The translations under genes and the position numbers were made by a program. Shown piece by piece: positions 1 to 7,750 of a DNA stretch of 29,502 nucleotides (positions are counted from its first letter, which is position 1; the number at the start of each line of letters is the position of its first letter). The stretch is from DASRTE01 sp035316885 (lineage in GTDB: Bacteria; Actinomycetota; Actinomycetes; Jiangellales; Jiangellaceae), in assembly GCA_035316885.1 (NCBI GenBank), contig DATHII010000119.1, forward strand, positions 1 to 29,502, given 5' to 3'. The notes below the pieces were generated by a model that saw nothing but the letters and a program-made list of their open reading frames with translations, was not told the DNA's origin and did not search any database.

Positions 1-89
1 CCTGGTCGAAGGGGTTGTCCGCCTTCTGCGCCACATTCATCGGCCCGGGATGTTCGTGGCGCAGAAGGCGGACAACCCCTTCGACCAGG
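1..89. repeat. Perfect 34-bp inverted repeat at window start (probable fold-back artefact)
   Basis: Bases 1–34 are the exact reverse complement of bases 56–89, separated by a 21-base spacer (35–55). The arm at 56–89 is in the coding frame of the sugar epimerase gene and continues into it, so it is probably the genuine copy. The arm at 1–34 replaces what should be the continuation of the gene after residues GPMN. A perfect fold-back at the very edge of a sequence is typical of chimeric amplification or assembly ends. A real hairpin cannot be excluded. Confidence 0.85.
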
Positions 90-745
90 TCGTCGACGTA
101 GCACACGGAACGCGTCTGAAAGCCTTCGCCCGCCACGGTGATGGGCTCGCCGGCGAGGGCCTGTCGAATGAAAGTCGGGATGGCGCGACCGTCATCGGGG
201 CGCATCCGCTCGCCGAAGGTGTTGAAGATTCGCACGATGCCGGTGTCGACACCGTGAGTGCGGCGGTACGCCATCGTCATGGCCTCCGCGAACCGCTTCG
301 CCTCGTCGTAGACACCGCGCGGACCCACCGGGTTGACGTGCCCCCAGTAGGACTCGGGTTGTGGATGCACGTGCGGATCGCCGTACACCTCCGACGTCGA
401 CGCCAGCACGAATCGGGCGGCCTTCGATCGCGCCAGGCCCAGGGCGTGGAGGGTGCCGACGGAGCCGACCTTGAGCGTGTGGATAGGCATCTGGAGGTAG
501 TCCGCCGGCGAAGCGGGCGAGGCGAAATGCAGGACGGCGTCAACGCGCCCTCCGACGTGGACGTACTCCGTGACGTCGGCGCGCACCAGCCGGAACGCCG
601 GGTTCTCCAGTAGGTGCGCAACGTTGTGCGGAGTGCCTGTCGTGAAATCGTCGAGACAGAGCACGCGGTACTCCTCCGAAAGCAGGCGCTCGCAGAGGTG
701 GGAACCGAGGAACCCGGCTCCACCGGTCACGACGGCGTTGGGCAC
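1..745 (-). CDS. NAD-dependent sugar epimerase/decarboxylase (UXS-like SDR), C-terminus missing
   Basis: An extended short-chain dehydrogenase acting on a nucleotide sugar in the cytoplasm, probably supplying a precursor for cell-surface polysaccharide. The GTG start at 745 has a GGAAAGG ribosome site just upstream and opens MPNAVVTGGAGFLGSHL, with the GxxGxxG NAD-binding loop at residues 8–14. Further in are STSEVYGDPHVHP, PESYWGHVNPVGPRG and the catalytic YDEAK (YxxxK), a pattern closest to UDP-glucuronate decarboxylases (UXS), though dTDP-glucose dehydratases are relatives. It lies 28 bp downstream of the flippase gene on the same strand, so an operon is likely. The frame is open to the window edge at about 248 codons against a family norm of about 310–330. 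The last 11 or so codons (1–34) lie in a fold-back repeat and do not resemble the family, so the reliable sequence ends near base 35. The exact substrate is not determined. Confidence 0.85.
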   Translation of the reverse strand, partial: MPNAVVTGGAGFLGSHLCERLLSEEYRVLCLDDFTTGTPHNVAHLLENPAFRLVRADVTEYVHVGGRVDAVLHFASPASPADYLQMPIHTLKVGSVGTLHALGLARSKAARFVLASTSEVYGDPHVHPQPESYWGHVNPVGPRGVYDEAKRFAEAMTMAYRRTHGVDTGIVRIFNTFGERMRPDDGRAIPTFIRQALAGEPITVAGEGFQTRSVCYVDDLVEGVVRLLRHEHPGPMNVAQKADNPFDQ

Positions 746-773
746 GGCGGAGCCTTTCCTGTGGACGGACCAG

Positions 774-2006
774 TCATGGTATGGCGGGACCGTCTCGCGA
801 TCGGTCCCGGCGTCGCGACATGACCCGCTCGCGGGTCAGACCCCACAGCACGAGCAGCCCGGCCGCGGACAACGCTGGGACGAGCACGCCGCCCAGGCTG
901 GTGGCAGTGAGTTCGACAACGCCGACGTAGGCCAGCAGCACTGCCCACACCACCGCCGTAGTCGGCAGGTCACCGCTGGCGAGGTGGGCATAGACGAGCA
1001 ACTGTGCGACTGCGAGCAATGCCCCGAGTGCGGTGAACACGGGGACCCAGGGGCCGAGATCGGCGTATCGCGACCCTGCCACTATGGTCACGGCCGGTCC
1101 GGCCAGCACGGCCGTCCCCGCCACCAGGGCGGTGCCGCAGCCAACGACGGCGAGAAGACCCAGGCGGAACGCCCCGCGGCGCCGCTTCGGGTCGGTGAGC
1201 GCGGGGAAGGCCACCAGCGGCACGAACTGTGGTAACCAGAAGGCAATCTTCGTGAACACCGAGCCCGCGACGTAGAGGCCGCTGTCCTGGGCGGACAGTA
1301 CGTGCCGGGCGAGAACTACGTCGACGTTGGTCACCATGACGAGACCCAGCAGCAGAGCGCTCGCTGCGAGCGTGGCTCGCAGGCTCACCCCGAACGTTGC
1401 CCACGTCCCCGGACGCAGCGGCGGGCGGGCGATGAACCAGGCGCCGATGGCGCCGACGACCAGCCCAGCCGCGACACCGACCAACGCACCCGACGCCGTC
1501 GGCCGGACTGCCATGCCGACCAGGCCGCCGGCAACGCGGAGCGCGGCTTGACCTGCGACCAGGACGCCGAGCGCGGTGAAGCGCTCCGCGCCCTGGACGA
1601 GACCCACGGCCGGTGCGGTTGCTGTCATCGCGGCTATGCCGACCGCGGCGGCAAGCACCGGCATGACCGACGGAAGCTGGAGGAAGGCGGCCAGGGTGGG
1701 GGAGAGCAACCCGAGACCCAGCCCCGCGACCAGCGCGAGGACGAGTCCTGACCGCACGGCGGACGCCACGGGCTCACGGCGGGCCCTGCCCCGCGCCACG
1801 GTCGCCTGAATCGCGAGCGCAGCCACGCTGCCAACGATGATCAGGGCGAGCACTGCGCCGAAGGCTCCGAACTCCGCGGGCTCCAGGAGCCGAGCGGCAA
1901 CCACAGTCAGCGCATACCCGATGGCATTGGCGATGCTCGTGGCGGCCGCGACGCCCCCCGCCGTCGCGACCCGAGCTGCCAGCTGCGTGCGCCGGTTCTG
2001 CTTCAC
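774..2006 (-). CDS. Wzx/MOP-superfamily polysaccharide flippase-like membrane protein
   Basis: A polytopic inner-membrane protein of 410 residues, nearly continuous hydrophobic helices (about 12), starting MKQNRRTQLAARVATAGGVA and followed by a segment ending ARLLEPAEFGAFGAVLAL. That N-terminal pattern (first helix, then LxPxxFGxFGxxLAL) is typical of the O-antigen/teichoic acid exporter (MATE/MVF) group, which flips lipid-linked glycans across the membrane. The start is GTG at 2006 with a weak GAGGCG site. The next gene on the strand is a sugar-nucleotide epimerase, and the divergent neighbour is a GT-C-like membrane protein, which supports a role in envelope glycan assembly. The transported glycan cannot be told from sequence. 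The assignment to the flippase superfamily is good; a specific Wzx role is inference. Confidence 0.75.
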   Translation of the reverse strand: MKQNRRTQLAARVATAGGVAAATSIANAIGYALTVVAARLLEPAEFGAFGAVLALIIVGSVAALAIQATVARGRARREPVASAVRSGLVLALVAGLGLGLLSPTLAAFLQLPSVMPVLAAAVGIAAMTATAPAVGLVQGAERFTALGVLVAGQAALRVAGGLVGMAVRPTASGALVGVAAGLVVGAIGAWFIARPPLRPGTWATFGVSLRATLAASALLLGLVMVTNVDVVLARHVLSAQDSGLYVAGSVFTKIAFWLPQFVPLVAFPALTDPKRRRGAFRLGLLAVVGCGTALVAGTAVLAGPAVTIVAGSRYADLGPWVPVFTALGALLAVAQLLVYAHLASGDLPTTAVVWAVLLAYVGVVELTATSLGGVLVPALSAAGLLVLWGLTRERVMSRRRDRSRDGPAIP

Positions 2007-2047
2007 TGTCGCCTCGGCGTCGATCGTCTACGGGTTGGGAGGACAGT

Positions 2048-3802
2048 GTGGCTGATACGTCCTCGATCTCGCCGGTCGGGCAGCCCTACCCGTGGCCCCT
2101 TATGCTCTGGTGCGGCGGACTCGCGGCCCTCGTACTCGCCCCCCTCGCTCAGCCGGGCTTCCTGCTCTCGTACGACATGGTCACAGTGCCACAGCAGGAG
2201 CTCGTTCCGGATGCGCTGGGATTGGGCAGCGCATTACCCAGGGCAGTTCCGCTGGACGCCGTCGTTGCCGTGCTGACGCAGGTCATTCCTGGTGAGTTGG
2301 TCTACCGAGTCGCACTCGCCGGGATACTCGCGGGCGGCGCGGTCGGTGCGACGATGCTGCTGCCACGAGCGCCGGGCACCGTGCGCGCCGTTGCCGCTTC
2401 CGCATATGTGTGGAATGCCTATGTCGCTGAGCGGCTGGCCATCGGGCATTGGGGCTTGCTGGTCGGGTACGCGGTGCTGCCGTGGCTGCTCCGTGCCGCG
2501 CTGGCCGTACGCCGCGGCGAGCGAGCGGCGCTGCCGACGGCGCTCCTGTTGGTCGCGCTGGCGTCGATCACACCCACCGGTGGGGTCCTGGCCTCCGGCG
2601 TCCTCCTGATTGTGGTTGCGTTGCCCGGTACCCGTCACCGGTTGCCCACGGCTGTAGCCGCCGCCGGCTGTGTCGTACTTCAGTTGCCGTGGTTCGTGCC
2701 CGGCGTGTTGACTCCCACGTCGCTGACTTCGGATCCGCGCGCGGTGGAGGCTTTCGCGGCCCATCCCGACTCGCCGCTCGGCCTGGTCGGCAGCGTGCTC
2801 ACACTGGGTGGCATCTGGAACTCCGAGGTAGTTCCGGAGAGTCGATCCCTCTGGACGGCGGCGATCATCAGTCTCGCATGGGTGAGCCTCGCGCTGGGCG
2901 GGGTACCGCGCCTGCGTAAGACCATGGGTCGGCCGGCGACGCTCGCGCTCACCATCCTTGCCGGCCTGGGCATCGTCCTGAGCCTGGCCGGTGCGTTCGG
3001 AGGCGGGCTTGCGTGGGCAGTCGAACGCGTCCCTGGTGCCGGCCTGCTGCGCGACGGAACGAAGTTCCTCGCGTGGTACTCGCTTGCACTCGCGCCCGCC
3101 GCGGCGCTGGGGGCGGCCCGGCTGGCAGCGTCGGTGTCGCGCTGGAGCGGTGGCCTCGTCTCCGCCACGATCGTGGCTGGCGTAGCGGCCGTGCTTCCGC
3201 TGGCGGCACTGCCCGACCTTGCCTGGGGGGTCGGGGGGCGGTTGTCACCCGTCCAGTACCCGCCGAGCTGGAATGACGTCCGCGAAGCGCTCCAGCGCGA
3301 GCCTGCCGCCGGCGCGCTCGTCGTGCTCCCGTACCAGCCATACCGGTCGTACGACTGGAACGACGGACGCACAGTGCTCGACCCGCTGCCACGGTACGTC
3401 GGCGTCGAAACCGTCACCCCCGACACGCTGACCGTGGGCAGCCGACGGCTGGCTGGCGAGGATCCCCGGGCGGCGTCAGTGGCGGAAGCGCTCGACGCGC
3501 CCGAGCCGGCGGCGCGCCTGCTTCGACTCGGGGTCGGCTGGGTCGCCGTCGAGCACGGCACGCCGGGAACCGTTCCAGCCGGGGTTCTGGACGATCTCGA
3601 TCCCGTCGTCCGCGGTGGTGATCTCGAGCTCTACCGAGTGCGCGGCGACCCGGCACTCTGGCGTGCCGTCCCTCCGCGGGCGCCGGTGCTGGTAGCGCAC
3701 CTGGTGGCCTTGGCGGTTGCGGCCGGGTCCGCCGCATGGCTGGCCGTGGCCAAGCGCACTCGGAACGGCCAGGACAGCCTGGTACAGTCCGGGCAAACCT
3801 GA
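2048..3802 (+). CDS. GT-C-like polytopic membrane protein (possible short AftD-like glycosyltransferase)
   Basis: A 584-residue membrane protein with about ten to twelve hydrophobic segments in the first ~390 residues, then a ~150-residue soluble part and a final transmembrane helix (about 545–565). The start is GTG 2048 with a strong GGGAGGACA site. After the first helix a short loop carries an Asp (LLSYDMVTVPQQ). GT-C glycosyltransferases, which use polyprenyl-phosphate sugars on the outer membrane face, place an acidic catalytic residue in this loop. The gene immediately downstream encodes a DUF2613 protein; in Mycobacterium tuberculosis a DUF2613 gene lies beside aftD, the arabinofuranosyltransferase of arabinogalactan/LAM synthesis. 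AftD is far longer (about 1,400 residues), so this would be a shortened relative or a positional analogue. Only 41 bp separate it from the divergent flippase gene. The function is inferred, not shown. Confidence 0.6.
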   Translation: MADTSSISPVGQPYPWPLMLWCGGLAALVLAPLAQPGFLLSYDMVTVPQQELVPDALGLGSALPRAVPLDAVVAVLTQVIPGELVYRVALAGILAGGAVGATMLLPRAPGTVRAVAASAYVWNAYVAERLAIGHWGLLVGYAVLPWLLRAALAVRRGERAALPTALLLVALASITPTGGVLASGVLLIVVALPGTRHRLPTAVAAAGCVVLQLPWFVPGVLTPTSLTSDPRAVEAFAAHPDSPLGLVGSVLTLGGIWNSEVVPESRSLWTAAIISLAWVSLALGGVPRLRKTMGRPATLALTILAGLGIVLSLAGAFGGGLAWAVERVPGAGLLRDGTKFLAWYSLALAPAAALGAARLAASVSRWSGGLVSATIVAGVAAVLPLAALPDLAWGVGGRLSPVQYPPSWNDVREALQREPAAGALVVLPYQPYRSYDWNDGRTVLDPLPRYVGVETVTPDTLTVGSRRLAGEDPRAASVAEALDAPEPAARLLRLGVGWVAVEHGTPGTVPAGVLDDLDPVVRGGDLELYRVRGDPALWRAVPPRAPVLVAHLVALAVAAGSAAWLAVAKRTRNGQDSLVQSGQT

Positions 3803-3834
3803 GGGTGCACGGGCAAGAGGAGTAGGCGGGTCAG

Positions 3835-4005
3835 ATGAACACCGTTCTCGCCGGAGTTGTCGGCGCTGTGCTCGGCGCAGCCCTCGCGGTCGCCGCAGCC
3901 GTCACGATCGTCAACGTGGCGGGTGGACCGACCCCGCAGGAGGTCGCTCAGGAGCGCGGCGACGAGCCTGTGAACGCCGAGGATCTGGCCTACGGCAGCA
4001 ACTGA
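3835..4005 (+). CDS. DUF2613 family small membrane/secreted protein
   Basis: A 56-residue protein starting MNTVLAGVVGAVLGAALAVA with one hydrophobic segment (about residues 4–26), a short polar stretch and the C-terminal DLAYGSN. The single N-terminal helix, size and ending in a YGS/YGT motif are characteristic of the DUF2613 family of actinobacterial small proteins, whose function is unknown. The start is ATG 3835, with GGCGGG a few bases upstream and GAGGAG further away. It sits 32 bp after the GT-C-like gene and is probably co-transcribed with it. The conserved pairing with a GT-C arabinosyltransferase in mycobacteria suggests an accessory subunit role, which is inference. Confidence 0.8.
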   Translation: MNTVLAGVVGAVLGAALAVAAAVTIVNVAGGPTPQEVAQERGDEPVNAEDLAYGSN

Positions 4006-4021
4006 CCGGCGAATTGTCACG

Positions 4022-4042
4022 GAGTAGTTTCGACCACTACTC
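4022..4042. promoter_or_regulatory. Palindrome GAGTAGT-N7-ACTACTC upstream of the DUF3068 gene
   Basis: A perfect 7-bp dyad with a 7-base spacer lies 17 bp after the DUF2613 stop and 70 bp before the DUF3068 start. A TANNNT-like box (TAAGTT, 4062–4067) lies downstream, so the dyad would sit near or just upstream of a -35 region and could be an operator. It has no following T-run, so an intrinsic terminator is less likely. No transcription factor can be named. Confidence 0.4.
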
Positions 4043-4111
4043 GCGGGTAGCCGCGATGCGCTAAGTTGCGGCGCCGTCACTTCGAGTCAGTCGGGTGCCA
4101 GGAAGGTTGCC

Positions 4112-5152
4112 ATGCGCCGTAATGTCGGCCTCGTCCTCCTCGTCGTCGGGGCGCTCTTCCTCGTGCTGGCACCGCTGCTGCGGTGGTATGCCTACCCGCG
4201 CCTGGCCGTGGCTCCCCAGGACCAGGCGACGACGACGGTGTCGTCCGGAACGGATGTCACGGTCTTCTCCATCCCGAATCTGTTGGCGGGCGAGGATCCC
4301 GAAGTCGTCACCGACGTCACCTCGACCCGGGGCACGGTGTCGATCGTCGAGGATCTTCCCGAGGGCACCAGTGACGACGATGTCGCCGTATGGGAAACCG
4401 TGGTCAACACGACGAACGCTGACGGCGACACGCTGACGGCAACGCGCTCGATCGTGGCCTTCGACCGGAACACCGGAGCGGGCGTCGAGGGCTACGGCCA
4501 ATCCATCGACGGCGACCCGATCGACCACGAGGGTCAGATCCTCAAGTTCCCGTTCGGCACCGAGCAGCGAGACTACGAGTTCTGGGACATCGCCCTGCGC
4601 GAGGCGACGCCGGCCGTGTTCGACGGGGAGGACGAGATCGACGGCCTGCCGGTCTACCGCTTCGTCCAGACCATCGAGCCGACCGTCGTCAGCCAGCTCG
4701 AGGTGCCGGGCAGCCTGGCCGGTTCGGAGGCACCGAGCATCGAGGCCGACCGGACGTACGCGAACACCCGCACCTTATGGATCGAGCCGGAGACCGGCGT
4801 CATCATGAGGGGCCAGGAGGAGCAGGACACCGTCCTGGTCTACGGCGGCGAGGAGATCGCGACGATCACCAGCGGCGCCCTCGGATACACCGACGAGCAG
4901 GTCCAGGCCAACGTCGACGAGTACCGTCCGCTGGCCAGCCAGCTCAACCTTGTCGGCAACGTGCTGCCGCTGGTGCTTGGCGTCCTCGGCTTGATCGCAG
5001 TGATCGCCGGCATCGTGCTGCTACGCACGCCGTACGCGCCCCGCCGGGCCGCGGAGAAGTCCAAGCACGACGAGGTGGACGATGCCGACGACACCGCTGT
5101 CGACGAGAAGCCGCCCATCCTCGACTTCGACGCCGAGCCGCGTGCGCCGTAG
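4112..5152 (+). CDS. DUF3068 / PorA-family membrane protein
   Basis: A 346-residue envelope protein with an N-terminal transmembrane helix (about residues 5–23), a long extracytoplasmic domain, a second helix near the C-terminus (about 287–309) and a charged cytoplasmic tail rich in Asp/Glu. The short start MRRNVGLVLLVVGALFLVLA, the repeated beta-rich domain and features such as FPFGTEQRDYEFWD and TLWIEPETGVI match the DUF3068 family (Pfam name Porin PorA), widespread in actinobacteria. Most members are uncharacterised and the porin name should not be read as proven activity. The start is ATG 4112 with an AGGAAGG site 5 bases upstream. It lies downstream of the GT-C/DUF2613 pair but has its own possible promoter, so co-transcription is uncertain. 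Confidence 0.85.
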   Translation: MRRNVGLVLLVVGALFLVLAPLLRWYAYPRLAVAPQDQATTTVSSGTDVTVFSIPNLLAGEDPEVVTDVTSTRGTVSIVEDLPEGTSDDDVAVWETVVNTTNADGDTLTATRSIVAFDRNTGAGVEGYGQSIDGDPIDHEGQILKFPFGTEQRDYEFWDIALREATPAVFDGEDEIDGLPVYRFVQTIEPTVVSQLEVPGSLAGSEAPSIEADRTYANTRTLWIEPETGVIMRGQEEQDTVLVYGGEEIATITSGALGYTDEQVQANVDEYRPLASQLNLVGNVLPLVLGVLGLIAVIAGIVLLRTPYAPRRAAEKSKHDEVDDADDTAVDEKPPILDFDAEPRAP

Positions 5153-5452
5153 GCACCGCGCTGCTCCTGCTGACGCGAGGCGGCCGCGGTGATACCGTTC
5201 CGTGACACCGGTGACCACCATTCCGTGACACCGGCGGCAGATCGCGCCGATTGACCGTGATCCGTTGCGGCGGGTAATCTCTGCGGTGCGCTGTGGGCTT
5301 GCGCGATCTCGGACCGAGCAGGCTCGCGCTCGTCTCATGTCGGTTCACTGGTACTTGATGCCATCACGGTGTCCGGGTCCCACGGCACGGCGATCAGAGG
5401 GCCCGTGGCGCGCCACATCACACGCATCTGTCCGACCGGAGCCCCCCACCAC
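5153..5452 (+). promoter_or_regulatory. rpsA upstream region: sigma70-type promoter and ~165-nt leader
   Basis: A 300-bp gene-free stretch. A good housekeeping promoter is visible: -35 TTGACC (5251–5256), 18-bp spacer, -10 TAATCT (5275–5280), giving a start near 5287 and a leader of about 165 nt. Upstream are two direct copies of TTCCGTGACACCGG (5198–5211 and 5221–5234, 23 bp apart), possible activator or repressor sites. The leader contains the 12-bp palindrome GTGGCGCGCCAC (5405–5416) and a CCACGG/CCGTGG pairing, so it can fold. Autogenous control by protein S1 binding its own leader is known in enterobacteria; here it is only a possibility. Confidence 0.65.
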
Positions 5453-6928
5453 ATGACGAGCAGCATCGAGGCGCCTACGACCCCCGCGACCCCCCAGGTC
5501 GCCGTCAACGACATCGGGTCGGAGGAGGCCTTCCTCGCCGCGATCGACGAGACGATCAAGTACTTCAACGACGGCGACATCGTGTCCGGTGTCATCGTCA
5601 AGGTCGACCGGGACGAGGTCCTGCTCGACATCGGCTACAAGACCGAGGGCGTCATCCCGTCGCGCGAGCTGTCGATCAAGCACGATGTCGATCCCGCCGA
5701 GGTCGTATCCGTCGGCGACAACGTCGAAGCCCTCGTCCTGCAGAAGGAGGACAAGGAAGGCCGGCTGATCCTGTCCAAGAAGCGCGCCCAGTACGAGCGC
5801 GCCTGGGGCAACATCGAGGAGATCAAGGAGGCGGACGGCGTCGTCAGCGGCACCGTCATCGAGGTGGTCAAGGGCGGCCTCATCCTCGACATCGGCCTAC
5901 GCGGCTTCCTGCCGGCGTCGCTGGTCGAGATGCGCCGCGTCCGCGACCTCCAGCCGTACGTGGGCAAGGAGATCGAGGCAAAGATCATCGAGCTGGACAA
6001 GAACCGCAACAACGTGGTCCTGTCCCGTCGGGCATGGCTCGAGCAGACCCAGTCCGAGGTCCGCTCCACCTTCCTGCAGACCCTGCAGAAGGGCCAGATA
6101 CGCAGCGGCGTCGTCTCCTCGATCGTCAACTTCGGCGCGTTCGTCGACCTCGGCGGCGTCGACGGCCTGGTGCACGTCTCCGAACTGTCCTGGAAGCACA
6201 TCGACCACCCGTCCGAGGTGGTCGAGGTCGGCCAGGAGGTCACCGTCGAGGTGCTCGACGTCGACATGGACCGCGAGCGGGTCTCGCTGTCGCTCAAGGC
6301 GACGCAGGAAGACCCATGGCAACAGTTCGCCCGGACCCACCAGATCAGCCAGATCGTCCCGGGCAAGGTCACGAAGCTGGTGCCGTTCGGTGCGTTCGTC
6401 CGCGTCGACGACGGCATCGAGGGCCTGGTCCACATCTCCGAACTGGCCGAGCGCCACGTCGAGATCCCCGAGCAGGTCGTCCAGGTGGGTAAGGACGTCA
6501 TGGTCAAGGTCATCGACATCGACCTCGAGCGGCGCCGCATCTCGCTGTCGCTCAAGCAGGCCAACGAGGGCGACACCGCAGCGGCCGTAACCGACCACTT
6601 CGACCCGACGCTGTACGGCATGGCCGCCGACTACGACGACGCCGGCAACTACAAGTACCCCGACGGCTTCGACCCGGAGACCAACGACTGGCTGCCCGGC
6701 TTCGAGACGCAGCGTGAAGAGTGGGAGCGGCAGTATGCCGAGGCCCACGCGCGCTGGGAGGCCCACAAGACCCAGATCGAGAGCGCCGTGGCCGCCGATG
6801 CCGAGGCGAGCGCCGAGTCTCCGTCGTCGTACTCCTCGACCGAGGAGAAGGAGGAGCCGGAGGACGGCGGCACGCTGGCCTCCGACGAGGCGTTGCAGGC
6901 TCTGCGGGAGAAGCTCACCGGCAACTGA
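5453..6928 (+). CDS. rpsA: 30S ribosomal protein S1
   Basis: Binds mRNA on the 30S subunit and helps initiation. The 491-residue protein has four S1 (OB-fold) domains at about residues 42–111, 128–194, 215–283 and 300–369, each with the GxVxxxxxxGxxVD/LxxxxxGxxPxSE/H pattern (for example SSIVNFGAFVDLGGVDGLVH). An acidic, low-complexity C-terminal tail follows, as is usual in actinobacterial S1. The start is ATG 5453 because MTSSIEAP matches the usual actinobacterial N-terminus; an in-frame ATG 84 bases upstream would add 28 unrelated residues. The Shine-Dalgarno is weak (GGAG, 11 nt away). Expression is likely driven by the promoter at 5251–5280. Its position upstream of coaE and uvrB is the same order as in mycobacteria. 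Confidence 0.97.
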   Translation: MTSSIEAPTTPATPQVAVNDIGSEEAFLAAIDETIKYFNDGDIVSGVIVKVDRDEVLLDIGYKTEGVIPSRELSIKHDVDPAEVVSVGDNVEALVLQKEDKEGRLILSKKRAQYERAWGNIEEIKEADGVVSGTVIEVVKGGLILDIGLRGFLPASLVEMRRVRDLQPYVGKEIEAKIIELDKNRNNVVLSRRAWLEQTQSEVRSTFLQTLQKGQIRSGVVSSIVNFGAFVDLGGVDGLVHVSELSWKHIDHPSEVVEVGQEVTVEVLDVDMDRERVSLSLKATQEDPWQQFARTHQISQIVPGKVTKLVPFGAFVRVDDGIEGLVHISELAERHVEIPEQVVQVGKDVMVKVIDIDLERRRISLSLKQANEGDTAAAVTDHFDPTLYGMAADYDDAGNYKYPDGFDPETNDWLPGFETQREEWERQYAEAHARWEAHKTQIESAVAADAEASAESPSSYSSTEEKEEPEDGGTLASDEALQALREKLTGN

Positions 6929-6935
6929 GCCCAGA

Positions 6936-7000
6936 CCGCCATCTTGTGGCGGGTTATCGACGTCTCCCTCGCCGGTGAGGCGTGCCAAACCCGCCACAAG
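6936..7000. promoter_or_regulatory. Nested/alternative hairpins between rpsA and the lipoprotein gene
   Basis: A perfect 13-bp inverted repeat, CTTGTGGCGGGTT (6943–6955) and AACCCGCCACAAG (6988–7000), encloses a 32-base loop with its own small stem CCTC-GCCGGT-GAGG (6967–6980). The left arm can instead pair with CCGCCA just upstream (6936–6941 with TGGCGG 6947–6952), so two structures are mutually exclusive. It starts 8 bases after the rpsA stop. It may be the rpsA terminator, an attenuator for the lipoprotein gene, or a copy of a dispersed palindromic repeat. There is no T-run. Confidence 0.6.
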
Positions 7001-7025
7001 TCGAAGCGGAACGTACCGTGGGCGC

Positions 7026-7694
7026 GTGGTCCGACGCTTGGTCCTCGCTGCCCTGCTCGCCGTCGTGGCCGCCGGGTGCACCGGCGACGGGGGCGACGGA
7101 ACCTCGGTGCCGGTGCCCTCGGTAGACACGACGACCGGCGGCGACCAGACCGGAGCCGGCGCGTCGCCTTCGCCCAGCGCGACCGGCGTATCGGTCTCGG
7201 AGAACTGCGACGACATCATCCCGTTCACGGAGGTCGTCAGGATCGTCGCCGTACCGCTGGGCGGCGCTATGAACCGCGTGTACGCCGACGACTTCCCGGC
7301 CGATTCGGGCCGGACCGCCCGGCTCACCTGCCAGTACGGGGTCCGGCCCGCCTCGGCAGGCGGCGGCGAGGCGCCGCCACCGCAGGTCGAGATCGCGGTG
7401 AGCGGGTACGTCGACGCCGCGGCCGCGGCCGCCCGGGTGGAGGACACGGTCGGCTCGGCGCGGTCGGCCGGTCAGCAGATCGAGGCCCAGGCCGCGAGTG
7501 GCCAGGACGGCTTCCTGATCGCCGATGCCGAGGGCATCACCTACGTCGCCGCAATCGGTGACAGCACGCTGGTCGTGACGCTGGCCCGCCAGGTCGTGCC
7601 GGCCGATGCGGAGCGGGTGGTTTTGCTCGGGCTCGCCGGGGCAGCGATGGGTAACCCTGACGCGACGCCCACGCCGACGCCCGCCGTCACCTGA
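7026..7694 (+). CDS. Putative lipoprotein of unknown function
   Basis: A 222-residue exported protein. The signal MVRRLVLAALLAVVAAGC ends in a lipobox (VAAGC) with the lipidated Cys at residue 18. A Gly/Ser/Thr/Pro-rich linker (about 19–58) follows, then a globular domain from NCDDIIPFTEVVRIVAVPLG to about residue 205, and a TPTPTPAVT tail. The Cys pair (NCDD and LTCQYG) could form a disulfide. It resembles the broad group of actinobacterial Cys-containing lipoproteins such as DUF3558, but I cannot place it firmly. The start is GTG 7026, chosen because it gives a short signal peptide; the ribosome site is poor, and GTG 7018 is out of frame. It lies alone between rpsA and hsp20. Confidence 0.75.
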   Translation: MVRRLVLAALLAVVAAGCTGDGGDGTSVPVPSVDTTTGGDQTGAGASPSPSATGVSVSENCDDIIPFTEVVRIVAVPLGGAMNRVYADDFPADSGRTARLTCQYGVRPASAGGGEAPPPQVEIAVSGYVDAAAAAARVEDTVGSARSAGQQIEAQAASGQDGFLIADAEGITYVAAIGDSTLVVTLARQVVPADAERVVLLGLAGAAMGNPDATPTPTPAVT

Positions 7695-7750
7695 CACGGA
7701 CCGCCGCGTTCGCCGAGGACGAACCGCCGGATGCTCCGGGCCGACCGGGA

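Noticed and set aside
5369..5452. Upstream in-frame ATG for rpsA adding 28 residues
   Set aside because: The added residues do not resemble any S1 N-terminus, and MTSSIEAP at 5453 is the usual actinobacterial start.
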